Source: Acidobacteriota bacterium
GTDB taxonomy: Bacteria; Acidobacteriota; Terriglobia; UBA7540
NCBI GenBank assembly: GCA_021817045.1
Contig: JAKAWG010000038.1
Coordinates: 1 to 45,363 of the forward strand
DNA: 45,363 nt
Direction: 5' to 3'
In this document: positions 8,701-15,564 of the stretch, piece after piece
Layout of the letters: each line of letters opens with the position of its first letter
Numbering within the stretch: position 1 is the stretch's first letter
Program-made: the position numbers and the translations under genes
Notes under the pieces: generated by a model
Told to the model about the DNA's origin: nothing
Seen by the model: the letters and a program-made list of their open reading frames with translations, nothing else
Database searches by the model: none

Positions 8701-8917
8701 TCTGGGTTTCGATTGGCAACGTGATTTGCTCTGCAACCTCTTCGGCTGCGTGCCCCGGCCATTGCGTGATCACCTGCACCCACTGCGGCGCCACATCCGG
8801 ATAGGCTTCAATGGGCAATCTGTGGAAGGAGATTATGCCCCAAAGCAGCAGCAACAGTCCGATGATAAGGATTAGAAGGCGCTGACGCAGGGCGGCATCG
8901 ACTACTTTTTGAATCAT
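5753..8917 (-). CDS. Heavy-metal efflux RND pump, CzcA/CusA family
   Basis: 1054 residues, full family length. It is a proton-driven inner-membrane pump that exports metal ions through a tripartite complex. The N-terminal helix (LLILIIGLLLLLWGI) leads into the porter domain with RLPIEAYPDVAP and the family phrase VSGVVGDSSFGG. The transmembrane proton-relay motif GALDFGMIVDGTVVMMEN places D404, D410 and E417 where CzcA has D402, D408 and E415. The DFG...DG form fits divalent-cation pumps (Co/Zn/Cd/Ni classes) better than the CusA copper/silver type, though Thr replaces the usual Ala/Ser. The adaptor gene lies 36 nt upstream and the outer-membrane factor gene is a remnant, so an outer channel must come from elsewhere. 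Confidence 0.92.
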   Translation of the reverse strand: MIQKVVDAALRQRLLILIIGLLLLLWGIISFHRLPIEAYPDVAPQWVQVITQWPGHAAEEVAEQITLPIETQMYGIRQMTNMRSHSIFGLSVVTMTFSDHSNDLWNREQVLERLSGVTLPDRVTPQLGPDYSPVGQIYWYTLHSTNPRYGLMQLKALQDWVINRYLKSVSGVVGDSSFGGLTLEYQVRLNPNKLIEYGLSIGQVEQALKANNYNTGGGFIQHGQQLFDVRAIGMMRNTTDIGDTVLKEVNGTPVYVRDVGRVVVGHLVRLGQIGKTVREPDGTIIDNDDVVEGIVLLLKGAQTEATLKGIEKEVRYLNAHLLPKGVKIKPYLDRSTLIQYTTHTVLRNLAIGFLLVTVLLFIFLGNVRTALIVAGTIPFSLLFAFTCLDLRHIPANLLSLGALDFGMIVDGTVVMMENIFRKLTGENSEKLSKFELISFAAHEIQRPVFFAIILIIVTYLPIFTLPGVSGKLFTPMAWTTSFALLGGLLFGLILAPVLASYFLGSSIRERHNPMMKFLQKQYARGLRWCMGNRRTVLWSSAGLFVVMLVLGASGILGSEFLPQLNEGAIWARGMLPMSTGPTMGAEVAHKVRLIFASYPEVTTVVSQDGRPDDGTAPSGFFSTQYYVGLKPKSQWPEPYRSSKTLLIEAMNRELQEAVPYAIWNFSQPIEDNLDEAVSGVRGQNAVKVFGPKLSVLQKKAEEVQAALRTVPGVVNTGIFPVTGQPDVNIRVSRTEASRYGISVNEIKQAVAGAVGGHVVTHILRGVMRFPLAVRYERRFRTSVQSIAAIRILSPTGARVSLGQLCPIGVQSGAAAIYREHDERFIAIKFMIRGRSLGATVKQAIQVVPTKVTLPPGYNLRWAGEYRNEQQADRRLEEIVPITALVITLILYFAFNSFKWVLIILLDVSLAPLGGLLALLATHTYFSVSSGVGMLALIGISTQIGLVMVQYINQMRARGSSIEDAATEAARVRLRPILMTMLVDILGLLPAALSHAIGSDAQRPFAIAIVGGLMLALLISLFLLPTLYVSLARPGDTLPSESLAPNLAKAEILAR

Positions 8918-8953
8918 AAATGGTTCCCTGACATGCTTTTGATGCTCATCACT

Positions 8954-10150
8954 TCACATTTGTGCGGACGCGGCGGCTGCAAACTCCAATGAGTTAGCCA
9001 CTACTCTCTGGCCCGCCTGCAAGCCCCCAGTCACAACCTGCCAGCCCGGCAAAGCAACAGTACCGACGCTTACCGGAACGCGAAGATACAGTCCCGGTTT
9101 GACGGGCCGAAACACCCAATATTGATCTTGCAGGTGAAATAAAGAGGTAACAGGCACCACAACATGCAGAGATGGGCGCGTGGAGGTGAAACGGGCGGTC
9201 GCGAACATCCCGGGCAATAACAAGCCATGCGGATTGCTTAGCACGACTCGCACCTGCGCGGTGCGGGTAGCAGAGTTAAGAACCCGTGAGATATTGCTGA
9301 TTCGCCCCTGCAGTTTCAGGTCGGGATAGGCCGCAATCTTCACGCGTGCTAAATCACCCACGCGCACCCGTGACAGATCATTCTCATATATACTGCACAA
9401 CACCCAGACGCGCGACAGGTCGGCAATCCTGAAGAGGTAGGAATTTTCAACCGCCTCGCCGCGCGATATCTGTTGTTTGATAATTGTTCCCCCAATTGGA
9501 GCCCTCACATCCACCAGGGGTGATGGCGAGTTTGGATTCCCCCCTAGCAACTGGACCTGACGCGCTGCGGCCTGCGCTTCGATTTGGGCATGCTGTTCCT
9601 TATATTGAGCTGTTTCGAGTGCGACCTGCGGTGTAGCACCATGTGCGTAAAGGCTTTCTTGTCGTTTCAATTCCTTCTTGTCAAGCGTTTTCTCCGCTTG
9701 CGCCGTCTGATAGTTGCTGATCGCCTCAGTTAAATCTGGACTGTTGACAACTGTCAGCAACTGTCCTGGTCGTACCTTCTCGCCGAGTTCTACGGGTACC
9801 TGTACAGCAAAGCCATTGGCCAGAGAAAAGACGGTGACGGTTCGACCGACATCCGCTGCAACCACACCCGGAGCGGAAAAGTGGTGTGGCATCTCGATAG
9901 TCCCTGCGCGCACTAACGCAAAATGTTGTGCGGTGGATGACTTCATCTGGATGAGTGCGCCGTTCGATGGCTCCTCTACAATTCGCGGCTTTTTTGCCAC
10001 CGGGGGACTGTCTTTATGACCGCAGCCTGTAATCGAGACTAATGCGTAGCAGAGCGTCAACCCCATCAGGAATTTCCGGCGCCAGCCGCGTCTCACACGG
10101 AAGCATTGATCGGCTAAAAGCGAAGTTGCCAGCCGATTTTTCTGGTTCAT
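8954..10150 (-). CDS. Efflux RND periplasmic adaptor, CzcB/CusB family
   Basis: 398 residues. A basic start and hydrophobic segment end in LVSITGCGHK, a lipobox-like site for lipid anchoring. Then follow the beta-barrel/lipoyl half (VPVELGEKVRPGQLLTVVNS), a coiled-coil hairpin (ISNYQTAQAEKTLDKKELKR through the Gln/Ala-rich return helix), the second lipoyl half (VDVRAPIGGTIIKQQISRGE) and the membrane-proximal domain (WVLCSIYENDLSRVRVGD). This is the standard membrane-fusion-protein order. The ATG at 10150 follows GGAGGG at a slightly long spacing; an earlier in-frame start would add 13 residues. The gene sits between the outer-membrane-factor remnant and the pump. Confidence 0.9.
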   Translation of the reverse strand: MNQKNRLATSLLADQCFRVRRGWRRKFLMGLTLCYALVSITGCGHKDSPPVAKKPRIVEEPSNGALIQMKSSTAQHFALVRAGTIEMPHHFSAPGVVAADVGRTVTVFSLANGFAVQVPVELGEKVRPGQLLTVVNSPDLTEAISNYQTAQAEKTLDKKELKRQESLYAHGATPQVALETAQYKEQHAQIEAQAAARQVQLLGGNPNSPSPLVDVRAPIGGTIIKQQISRGEAVENSYLFRIADLSRVWVLCSIYENDLSRVRVGDLARVKIAAYPDLKLQGRISNISRVLNSATRTAQVRVVLSNPHGLLLPGMFATARFTSTRPSLHVVVPVTSLFHLQDQYWVFRPVKPGLYLRVPVSVGTVALPGWQVVTGGLQAGQRVVANSLEFAAAASAQM

Positions 10151-10172
10151 GGTTTTGATGGACCCTCCCTTG

Positions 10173-10319
10173 CTACCATTGCGCACCAACGACCCGCTTT
10201 ACTCGCTGATCTGAAAGCGTGGCCTGAGCCAGCGCCTGCCGGCAGTTCAACTCCACTTTGCGATAGCTACGTTCGGCAGCAAGAAAGGTAAGAAGAGTCG
10301 TATCACCACGCAAATAGCC
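10173..10319 (-). pseudogene. Remnant 3' end of a CzcC/TolC-type outer membrane factor
   Basis: Reading the minus strand from 10319 to the TAG at 10173-10175 gives about 48 codons: GYLRGDTTLLTFLAAERSYR, then KVELNCRQALAQATLSDQRV and a short tail. This matches the last coiled-coil helix of CzcC/TolC-family proteins (the Y.rG..sLLefL.AqRty pattern). An in-frame TAG directly upstream (10320-10322) and AT-rich unrelated sequence beyond show that the rest of the gene is gone. The fragment ends 22 nt before the adaptor start, the normal position of czcC in a czcCBA operon. Confidence 0.75.
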
Positions 10320-10639
10320 CTATAGACTCATTTTGAGTGATTGATTCACATCTTGCAAGTATCCGAACAGTCCTCAAAATTGGACCTCAAAATGGCCGCA
10401 TTTTGCACAAACAATTTCGAGTTTTCGGCCCATTTTTCCTTATAACCGCCTTGTTTTCTATCGATTTGATCTCTGACCAACAATTCCTTTCGATTACCCA
10501 TTTAGAATCAATCGGATACGTTGCCTCCGGGGGATTGTTGGTAATTGTTCGTCATAATTGCTCTTTGTTTTCAATCGATTACGCCGGTATCCCCCTAAGG
10601 ATTCTTTTCTCTTGCGGTCTCCGGGACCTCAAACGCTTC

Positions 10640-10678
10640 AACACGGACGCCGCAGAGGTCCTCTGCGCTCTCCGTGTT
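10640..10678. repeat. Strong 39-nt hairpin
   Basis: AACACGGA, then CGC, then CGCAGAGG pairs with CCTCTGCG, then CTC, then TCCGTGTT. Both 8-bp arms are perfect, separated by a 3x3 internal mismatch, with a one-base centre. There is no following T run, so it does not look like an intrinsic terminator; a dispersed REP-like unit is more likely. Confidence 0.6.
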
Positions 10679-10792
10679 CGAGCTTGGAACGACGGAGAGA
10701 ACACGAAGCAGCTCACGGTAATAGGTGTGGCTATTCGGCCTCAATCGCAACTCCTCAAGCGCAATTCATGATGATTTATGATGGCACAGCCG

Positions 10793-10831
10793 GATGAGAC
10801 AGTGGAGACAGATGAGATAATTGAGACAGTT
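10793..10831 (+). repeat. GAGACA-type dispersed repeat, copy 1
   Basis: The unit GATGAGACAGTGGAGACAGA continues as TGAGATAATTGAGACAG. About 35 bp align with 33078-33113 with few differences, and a partial inverted copy lies at 32964-32994. It is built from the word GAGACA/TGAGAC repeated every 10-14 bp. Confidence 0.55.
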
Positions 10832-10870
10832 TGTTCTCGTCCTTTGTCTGTGGTCTTTTGTTGTCATTTG

Positions 10871-10953
10871 GTCGTGTCGTAATCTGAGGGTCGCGCCGGC
10901 CTTCAGGCCGGCACCTGCCGAGCTGAAGCTCGGCGCTACACCTGAAATTAGGA
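10871..10953 (+). repeat. 83-bp double-hairpin dispersed repeat, copy 1
   Basis: The core has two perfect 8-bp hairpins in a row: GCCGGCCTTCAGGCCGGC, then ACCT, then GCCGAGCTGAAGCTCGGC. It is flanked by GTCGTGTC on the left and CTACACCTGAAATTAGGA on the right. An 83-bp homologue lies inverted at 15187-15269 and shares both flanks, which defines the ends of the unit. Confidence 0.75.
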
Positions 10954-10975
10954 AACTATCCCGCGGTTCGCTTCG

Positions 10976-11004
10976 TTGAGTTGACCCTTGCAGTTTCCTA
11001 TAAT
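10976..11004 (+). promoter_or_regulatory. Sigma-70-type promoter of the AAA+ gene
   Basis: TTGAGT (10976-10981), a 17-bp spacer and a perfect TATAAT (10999-11004). Transcription would begin near 11010-11012, which coincides with the ATG at 11011. An overlapping TTGACC at 10981 is too close to the -10 to serve as its -35. Confidence 0.6.
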
Positions 11005-11010
11005 GGCCGT

Positions 11011-12477
11011 ATGGGCAAAGCAAGAACAATTGGTGAACTTCGGGCTTCAGGGTGGGAAGGAACGAACGTGAAGGATGAGATGCGGGCGAATCTCATCCGC
11101 AAGCTGAAGATAGGCGAGACGATCTTTCCGGGAATAATAGGGTTTGATGATAGTGTGATACCGCAACTTGAAAACGCCATTCTTTCCCGCCACAACTTCA
11201 TTCTGCTCGGGCTGCGCGGGCAAGCGAAGAGCCGCATCCTTCGGTCGCTCGCGCTGCTGCTGGATGACGAGATTCCGTATATTGCGGGCTGCGAAATTCA
11301 CGACCACCCCTTCAAGCCAATCTGCCGGGCTTGCCGGGAGCTCGTCCGCGAAAAGGGCGACGACACGCCGGTTGCGACCTTATCGCGCTCGGAGCGGTAC
11401 GTCGAGAAGCTGGCCACTCCCGACGTCACCATCGCGGACGTCATTGGGGACCTCGACCCCATCAAAGCGGCGCGCGGGGGACACGCGCTCTCAAGCGAGT
11501 TGACGGTTCATTATGGCTTGCTGCCGCGCGCCAACCGCGGCATCTTCGCCATCAATGAACTGCCGGACCTGGCGGGAAAAATTCAGGTCGGCTTGTTTAA
11601 CATCATGCAGGAAGGCGACGTCCAGATTAAGGGTTACCCGGTCCGGTTGCCGCTTGACGTTGCCCTGGTCTTTACGGCCAACCCGGAGGACTATACGGCG
11701 CGCGGCAAGATCATTACGCCGCTCAAGGACCGCATTGGCTCGGAAATCCGCACTCACTATCCGCAGACGATCGAGCACGGCATGGCCATCACCGCGCAGG
11801 AAGCCTGGACGTCGCGCGGCGGGCAAACGCGCACGGTAATTCCGCCTTTTATTGCCGAGGTCGTTGAGACGATTGCCTTCGAAGCGCGGCAGGAAAAGAA
11901 GATTGACAAGCGCAGCGGCGTGAGCCAGCGCATGCCCATCACGTGCCTGGAAAACGTTGTCTCCAACGCCGAGCGCCGGGCCTTCATGAACCGCGAAGGC
12001 GTCGCCGTTCCGCGCCTATCGGATATTTACGCCTCGCTATCCTCGCTCACCGGCAAGTTCGAACTGGAATATGAGGGGGAGTTGCGCGGCGCCGAGCCGG
12101 TCGCCCGCGACATCATCCGCCAGGCCACGGCCCGCATTTTCCGCAAGCACTTCGATGGCGTGTCGATGCAAGGCGTCGTCAAGTGGTTTGATCTGGGCGG
12201 CAACCTCAAGGTGCCGGACGGCGCTCCTTCCGACAAGCTCTACGCGGAATTCAAGAAAATTCAGGGGCTGCTCGAAGGCGCCGAGCGGCTCGGCATCAAA
12301 CCCAAGGACGACCAGGCGATTCAGGTGTCGGGAGCAGAGTTCGTGCTCGAGGGCCTTTACGCACTCAAGAAGATCAGCCGCAACGAGGAACTCGGTTATT
12401 ACGCGGAAACGCAGCGCGCTGAGCCGGTGGTGGAGGAGCCGACGCCAGGCAGCGCGCGGCGGCGATCGCTGAATTAA
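11011..12477 (+). CDS. MoxR/Mg-chelatase-ChlI-like AAA+ ATPase
   Basis: 488 residues from the ATG at 11011. The P-loop is GLRGQAKS (about residues 67-74), an atypical Walker A in which Ala replaces the last Gly before Lys; to my knowledge this is usual for this branch. RGIFAINELPDL is the Walker B region with NE in place of DE. VFTANPEDYTARGKIITPLKDR holds the sensor-1/arginine region typical of Mg-chelatase I-like proteins. An insert CEIHDHPFKPICRAC carries three Cys and two His and could bind metal. Such ATPases act with VWA proteins to remodel or metallate partners, and the VWA gene follows directly. The start rests on the RTIGELRASG segment, which I recall as conserved; a GTG at 11068 with a better ribosome binding site is the alternative. 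Confidence 0.85.
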   Translation: MGKARTIGELRASGWEGTNVKDEMRANLIRKLKIGETIFPGIIGFDDSVIPQLENAILSRHNFILLGLRGQAKSRILRSLALLLDDEIPYIAGCEIHDHPFKPICRACRELVREKGDDTPVATLSRSERYVEKLATPDVTIADVIGDLDPIKAARGGHALSSELTVHYGLLPRANRGIFAINELPDLAGKIQVGLFNIMQEGDVQIKGYPVRLPLDVALVFTANPEDYTARGKIITPLKDRIGSEIRTHYPQTIEHGMAITAQEAWTSRGGQTRTVIPPFIAEVVETIAFEARQEKKIDKRSGVSQRMPITCLENVVSNAERRAFMNREGVAVPRLSDIYASLSSLTGKFELEYEGELRGAEPVARDIIRQATARIFRKHFDGVSMQGVVKWFDLGGNLKVPDGAPSDKLYAEFKKIQGLLEGAERLGIKPKDDQAIQVSGAEFVLEGLYALKKISRNEELGYYAETQRAEPVVEEPTPGSARRRSLN

Positions 12478-12657
12478 TGTCCCGAATCATAATGTTCGCT
12501 GCGTATTTCCGACGGTCATTCCGAGCGCAGCGAGGAATCTGCTTGTGATCGGAGGATTGCAGACAAAGCAGATTCCTCTGGCCGATCAAAAGCACCGGCC
12601 CTCGGAATGACGATGGTCCCGGATATGAATTTTTCAACGAACTTACGATTCGGGACA
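12478..12657. repeat. 180-bp nested palindromic element
   Basis: Three nested inverted pairs: outer TGTCCCGAATC (12478-12488) with GATTCGGGACA (12647-12657); middle GTCATTCCGAG (12515-12525) with CTCGGAATGAC (12601-12611); inner GAGGAATCTGCTT (12532-12544) with AAGCAGATTCCTC (12566-12578). It begins at the base after the ATPase stop codon and fills most of the gap to the VWA gene. The outer ends resemble the element at 2041-2225 and the inner words match 5619-5683. The RNA could fold into one long hairpin between the two genes. Confidence 0.75.
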
Positions 12658-12719
12658 CCAACGAGGCAACCAGCGGTCAGCCTTCAGTTTGCTGACTGCT
12701 ACGCGCTGCAGGCTCAATC

Positions 12720-13976
12720 ATGAAATACGTCAAGTACAGCCAATTCGTCGCCGACCCGTTTGAGGGATTGACCGCCGAAGACCTCATGCAGATGCTGGAA
12801 GATTTCTTCCTCGACAGCGGTTTCAGCCGCCAATTCTCCGAATACTACGAAATGAACTCCGAGCAAACCATGGACCAGCTTCACCAGGCGCTGCTCGATG
12901 CGCTCCAGGAACGCGGCATGATTCCGCAGGATCTCATGCAGCAGTACCTTGACAGCCCCGAGGCTTACGAAAAGTCGCGCTTGCACGACCTCATCGAGAA
13001 GCTTTTGAACCGGTTGTCCGAGGAAGGCTACGTCAGCATTGATCCACCGCCTTCGCCGCAGAGCGAAGCGCAGCCGCGTCCCGGCATGGGCACTAATGGC
13101 CCTGAAGGCCGTGTACGGTTCGAAGTGGCGGACAAGGCGCTCGATTTTCTTGGCTTTAAGACGCTCAAAGAGTTGCTTGCCTCGCTCGGCAAATCCAGCT
13201 TCGGGCGGCACGATACGCGGGAACTCGCGACCGGCATCGAATCCCACGGCTCGACGCGCCGCTACGAGTTTGGCGACACGATGAATCTGGACGCCAATGC
13301 AACGCTCCTCTCCGCGATTCGGCGCGGCGGCCTCACCCTTCCGCTCGATCTGGATTACGAGGACCTTCAGGTGCGGCAGTGCGAATACCAAAGCTCTTGT
13401 GCCACGGTGCTGATGCTCGATTGCAGTCACAGCATGATCCTTTACGGCGAGGACCGCTTTACGCCCGCCAAGAGAGTGGCGCTGGCGCTCACCCACCTCA
13501 TCCGCACCCAGTACCCCGGCGACAGCCTGCAGTTGGTGCTGTTTCACGATTCAGCGGAAGAGATTCCTCTTGGCCAGCTTGCCCGAGCGCAGGTCGGCCC
13601 GTATTACACGAACACGCGCGAGGGCCTTCGCCTGGCGCAACGCGTCCTGGCCCGGCAGAAAAAGGACATGCGCCAGATCGTCATGATTACGGATGGCAAA
13701 CCCTCCGCCCTGACTCTTGAGGACGGCCGCATTTACAAAAACGCGTTTGGGCTCGATCCCCTGGTTGTTTCGGAAACCCTCCACGAGGTCGCGCGCTGCC
13801 GCCGCAACGGCATTCTCATCAATACCTTCATGCTGGCTTCCGATTACGGCCTGGTCCACTTTGTGCAGAAAGTCACGGAAATCTGTCGCGGCAAAGCCTA
13901 CTTCACGACTCCTTACACGCTTGGCCAGTACCTGCTGATGGATTACATGCAGAAGAAAGTCAAGCGCGTGCATTGA
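12720..13976 (+). CDS. VWA-domain protein, partner of the AAA+ ATPase
   Basis: 418 residues. The first 200 are helical and acidic ([30 protein letters not shown]). The C-terminal von Willebrand A domain has the metal-ion-dependent adhesion site: DCSHS at residues 234-238 (DxSxS), the Thr of [11 protein letters not shown], and ITDGKPSA as the third element. No signal peptide or membrane segment is seen, so it is cytoplasmic. ChlI/ChlD, MoxR/VWA and similar pairs have this arrangement; the target is unknown. The gap to the ATPase gene (242 bp) is taken up by the palindromic element, which may reduce co-expression. There is no strong ribosome binding site before the ATG. Confidence 0.85.
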   Translation: MKYVKYSQFVADPFEGLTAEDLMQMLEDFFLDSGFSRQFSEYYEMNSEQTMDQLHQALLDALQERGMIPQDLMQQYLDSPEAYEKSRLHDLIEKLLNRLSEEGYVSIDPPPSPQSEAQPRPGMGTNGPEGRVRFEVADKALDFLGFKTLKELLASLGKSSFGRHDTRELATGIESHGSTRRYEFGDTMNLDANATLLSAIRRGGLTLPLDLDYEDLQVRQCEYQSSCATVLMLDCSHSMILYGEDRFTPAKRVALALTHLIRTQYPGDSLQLVLFHDSAEEIPLGQLARAQVGPYYTNTREGLRLAQRVLARQKKDMRQIVMITDGKPSALTLEDGRIYKNAFGLDPLVVSETLHEVARCRRNGILINTFMLASDYGLVHFVQKVTEICRGKAYFTTPYTLGQYLLMDYMQKKVKRVH

Positions 13977-13983
13977 GCACGGT

Positions 13984-15120
13984 CTAATCCCCGAAAATTC
14001 GTTCGTATTGCGTCTGGAGGTAATTGTCTGTCATTCCCGCGATGTAGTCGCAGGCGATGCGTTCCGCCGGTTGCGTTTGCGTCTGAGCGAAGTAGAAGGG
14101 CGGAAGCTCGCGCGGATGATCGAGATAATGCCGGAAGATGCGTTCGAGGCGGCGCACAATCCCTCTGCGCTCCGTACGCAGCTTGGGATGAGCGTAGAAA
14201 TGCGTCTGCAGGAATTCCTTGAGTAGCCTATTTTCCCGAACCATGCGAGGACTGAGACCTGTAAGGCGCGAAGCGGCCGAGCGCACTTGCGTGACCGACC
14301 GGATTCCGCGCTTGTTCAGGCGAGCACGAGTGGCCTGGATGAGGTCGGTGACGAGCGCGTCCACCAGCCGGCGTAATGTCTCGTTGAACCTCAATTTCTC
14401 AGGTGATGAAGCGCATCGTTTTTCGACGGAACGATAGAGCCGGTCGAAGAGCGGCACGTGATCCCGGATCAAATTCAGCGGCAGCAGACGGGCTTCGTAT
14501 GCGTCGTCAAGGTCCGCGCAGTTGTAAGCAATCTCGTCGGCCGGGTCGATGAGCTGTGCTTCAAGCGGCGGCCGCATCTCAAGCAGATATTCTCTGAGTT
14601 CGGGGAAAGTTTCCGGGTCATAATCCCGCGAGTGCTTCACCACTCCCTCCCGCACCTCAAAGGTGAGGTTCAATCCGGGGAACGCAGAATATTTCTGTTC
14701 GAAACATTCGACGATGCGTAGCGCGTGGAGATTGTGGTCAAAGCGGCTGCCGTGCTGGCGCATAAGCCGGTCGAGAGCTTCCTCGCCCGCATGACCGAAA
14801 GGGGGATGACCGACGTCGTGGACCAGCGCCAGCGCCTCTACAAGATCCTCGTTCAGGTCTAGGGCCCGCGCCACAGTGCGGCTGATCTGCGCCACCTCCA
14901 GCGTGTGCGTAAGCCGGGTACGGAAATGGTCAGAATAGCGGGTGGTAAAGACCTGAGTCTTGTTTTCAAGGCGCCGAAACGCCCGCGAATGCACGATGCG
15001 GTCCCGGTCGCGCTCGTAGTCGTCGCGATAAGGATGGTGAGGCTCAGGATGTCGCCTCCCGAACGACTCGGCAGTCCGCATGGCGTAGCCGGCGAGTTCA
15101 GGTTGCCTGACGTGGTGCAT
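13984..15120 (-). CDS. dgt: dGTP triphosphohydrolase-like HD-domain protein
   Basis: 378 residues. The HD metal site is clear: RRLENKTQVF, RLTHTLEVAQISR with H72, the HD pair in ALVHDVGHPPFGHAGE (H101, D102), and D in DEIAYNCADLDD. These are the motifs of the dNTP triphosphohydrolase type 2 family, which cuts dNTPs to nucleoside and triphosphate and adjusts nucleotide pools. The length fits the shorter non-enterobacterial type. GAGGTTCC stands before the ATG. It converges on the VWA gene with a 7-bp gap and no visible terminator between them. Confidence 0.92.
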   Translation of the reverse strand: MHHVRQPELAGYAMRTAESFGRRHPEPHHPYRDDYERDRDRIVHSRAFRRLENKTQVFTTRYSDHFRTRLTHTLEVAQISRTVARALDLNEDLVEALALVHDVGHPPFGHAGEEALDRLMRQHGSRFDHNLHALRIVECFEQKYSAFPGLNLTFEVREGVVKHSRDYDPETFPELREYLLEMRPPLEAQLIDPADEIAYNCADLDDAYEARLLPLNLIRDHVPLFDRLYRSVEKRCASSPEKLRFNETLRRLVDALVTDLIQATRARLNKRGIRSVTQVRSAASRLTGLSPRMVRENRLLKEFLQTHFYAHPKLRTERRGIVRRLERIFRHYLDHPRELPPFYFAQTQTQPAERIACDYIAGMTDNYLQTQYERIFGD

Positions 15121-15564
15121 GGAACCTCGGCAGACTATAACTTAGCGCGGTCGGAGCGTGCAACCAAGCCTTCCAGCCCGGTCGTATCCTAATTTTAGGT
15201 GTAGCGCCGAGCTTTATCTCGGCAGGTGCCGACCTGAAAACCAGCGCTGCCCTGAGAGTAGGACACGACCTCCAGGCCCGTGACGGAACGGTTCAGGATT
15301 CGCTGCGGATTCTCCCTGCCATGCCTGGCGTTTCCAGGCCGCCTCTATGCCAAATACAGCCACAACCAGTGCGCCCACTCGCTGCGCCGCGCACCATTCG
15401 GAGATGTAAGTTGTTCGGGATAAAGTCGTAAACTCTGGTGCGGTGTTCCGACTTTTTCCTCACCGTATTGCCGGTCTTTGCCGATAGTCCCCATGAGACC
15501 TGCCATTCGGTGAGAAGCGTACAGTTTTCCCGATGCGAGTGGCCGGCGCCGAGAGGGAGAAAGA
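15121..15564. other. Intergenic region between divergent dgt and response regulator
   Basis: It holds the inverted copy of the 83-bp repeat (15187-15269). The rest is apparently unique sequence and should contain promoters for dgt and the signalling operon, but I cannot pick out a convincing -35/-10 pair. GAGAGGGAGAAAGA just before 15565 is the ribosome binding site of the response regulator. An open frame across 15293-15715 on the minus strand has no protein-like features. Confidence 0.45.
15187..15269 (-). repeat. 83-bp double-hairpin dispersed repeat, copy 2 (inverted)
   Basis: Read on the minus strand it aligns end to end with 10871-10953: GTCGTGTC at the start, CGGCACCTGCCGAG in the middle and GCTCGGCGCTACACCT near the end. 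The second hairpin keeps its 6-bp stem GCCGAG/CTCGGC with a changed loop; the first is degraded. Confidence 0.75.

Larger units (their letters stand above)
10320..11010. other. Repeat-rich intergenic region upstream of the AAA+ gene
   Basis: No credible protein is seen; a 144-codon open frame (10337-10771) runs through hairpin and repeat sequence and lacks domain-like composition. The first 250 bp are markedly AT-rich compared with the surroundings and include CAAAATGGCCGCATTTTG, a small hairpin near 10388. The remainder holds the hairpin at 10640-10678, a GAGACA-rich repeat at 10793-10831, a double-hairpin repeat at 10871-10953, and the promoter of the downstream gene. Confidence 0.55.

Noticed and set aside
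10337..10771. 144-codon plus-strand open frame in the spacer after the efflux operon
   Set aside because: It runs through the 39-nt hairpin, has no ribosome binding site or domain, and its composition follows the AT-rich spacer.
10981..11004. TTGACC...TATAAT as the promoter of the AAA+ gene
   Set aside because: The spacer is only 12 bp; TTGAGT five bases earlier gives the proper 17 bp.
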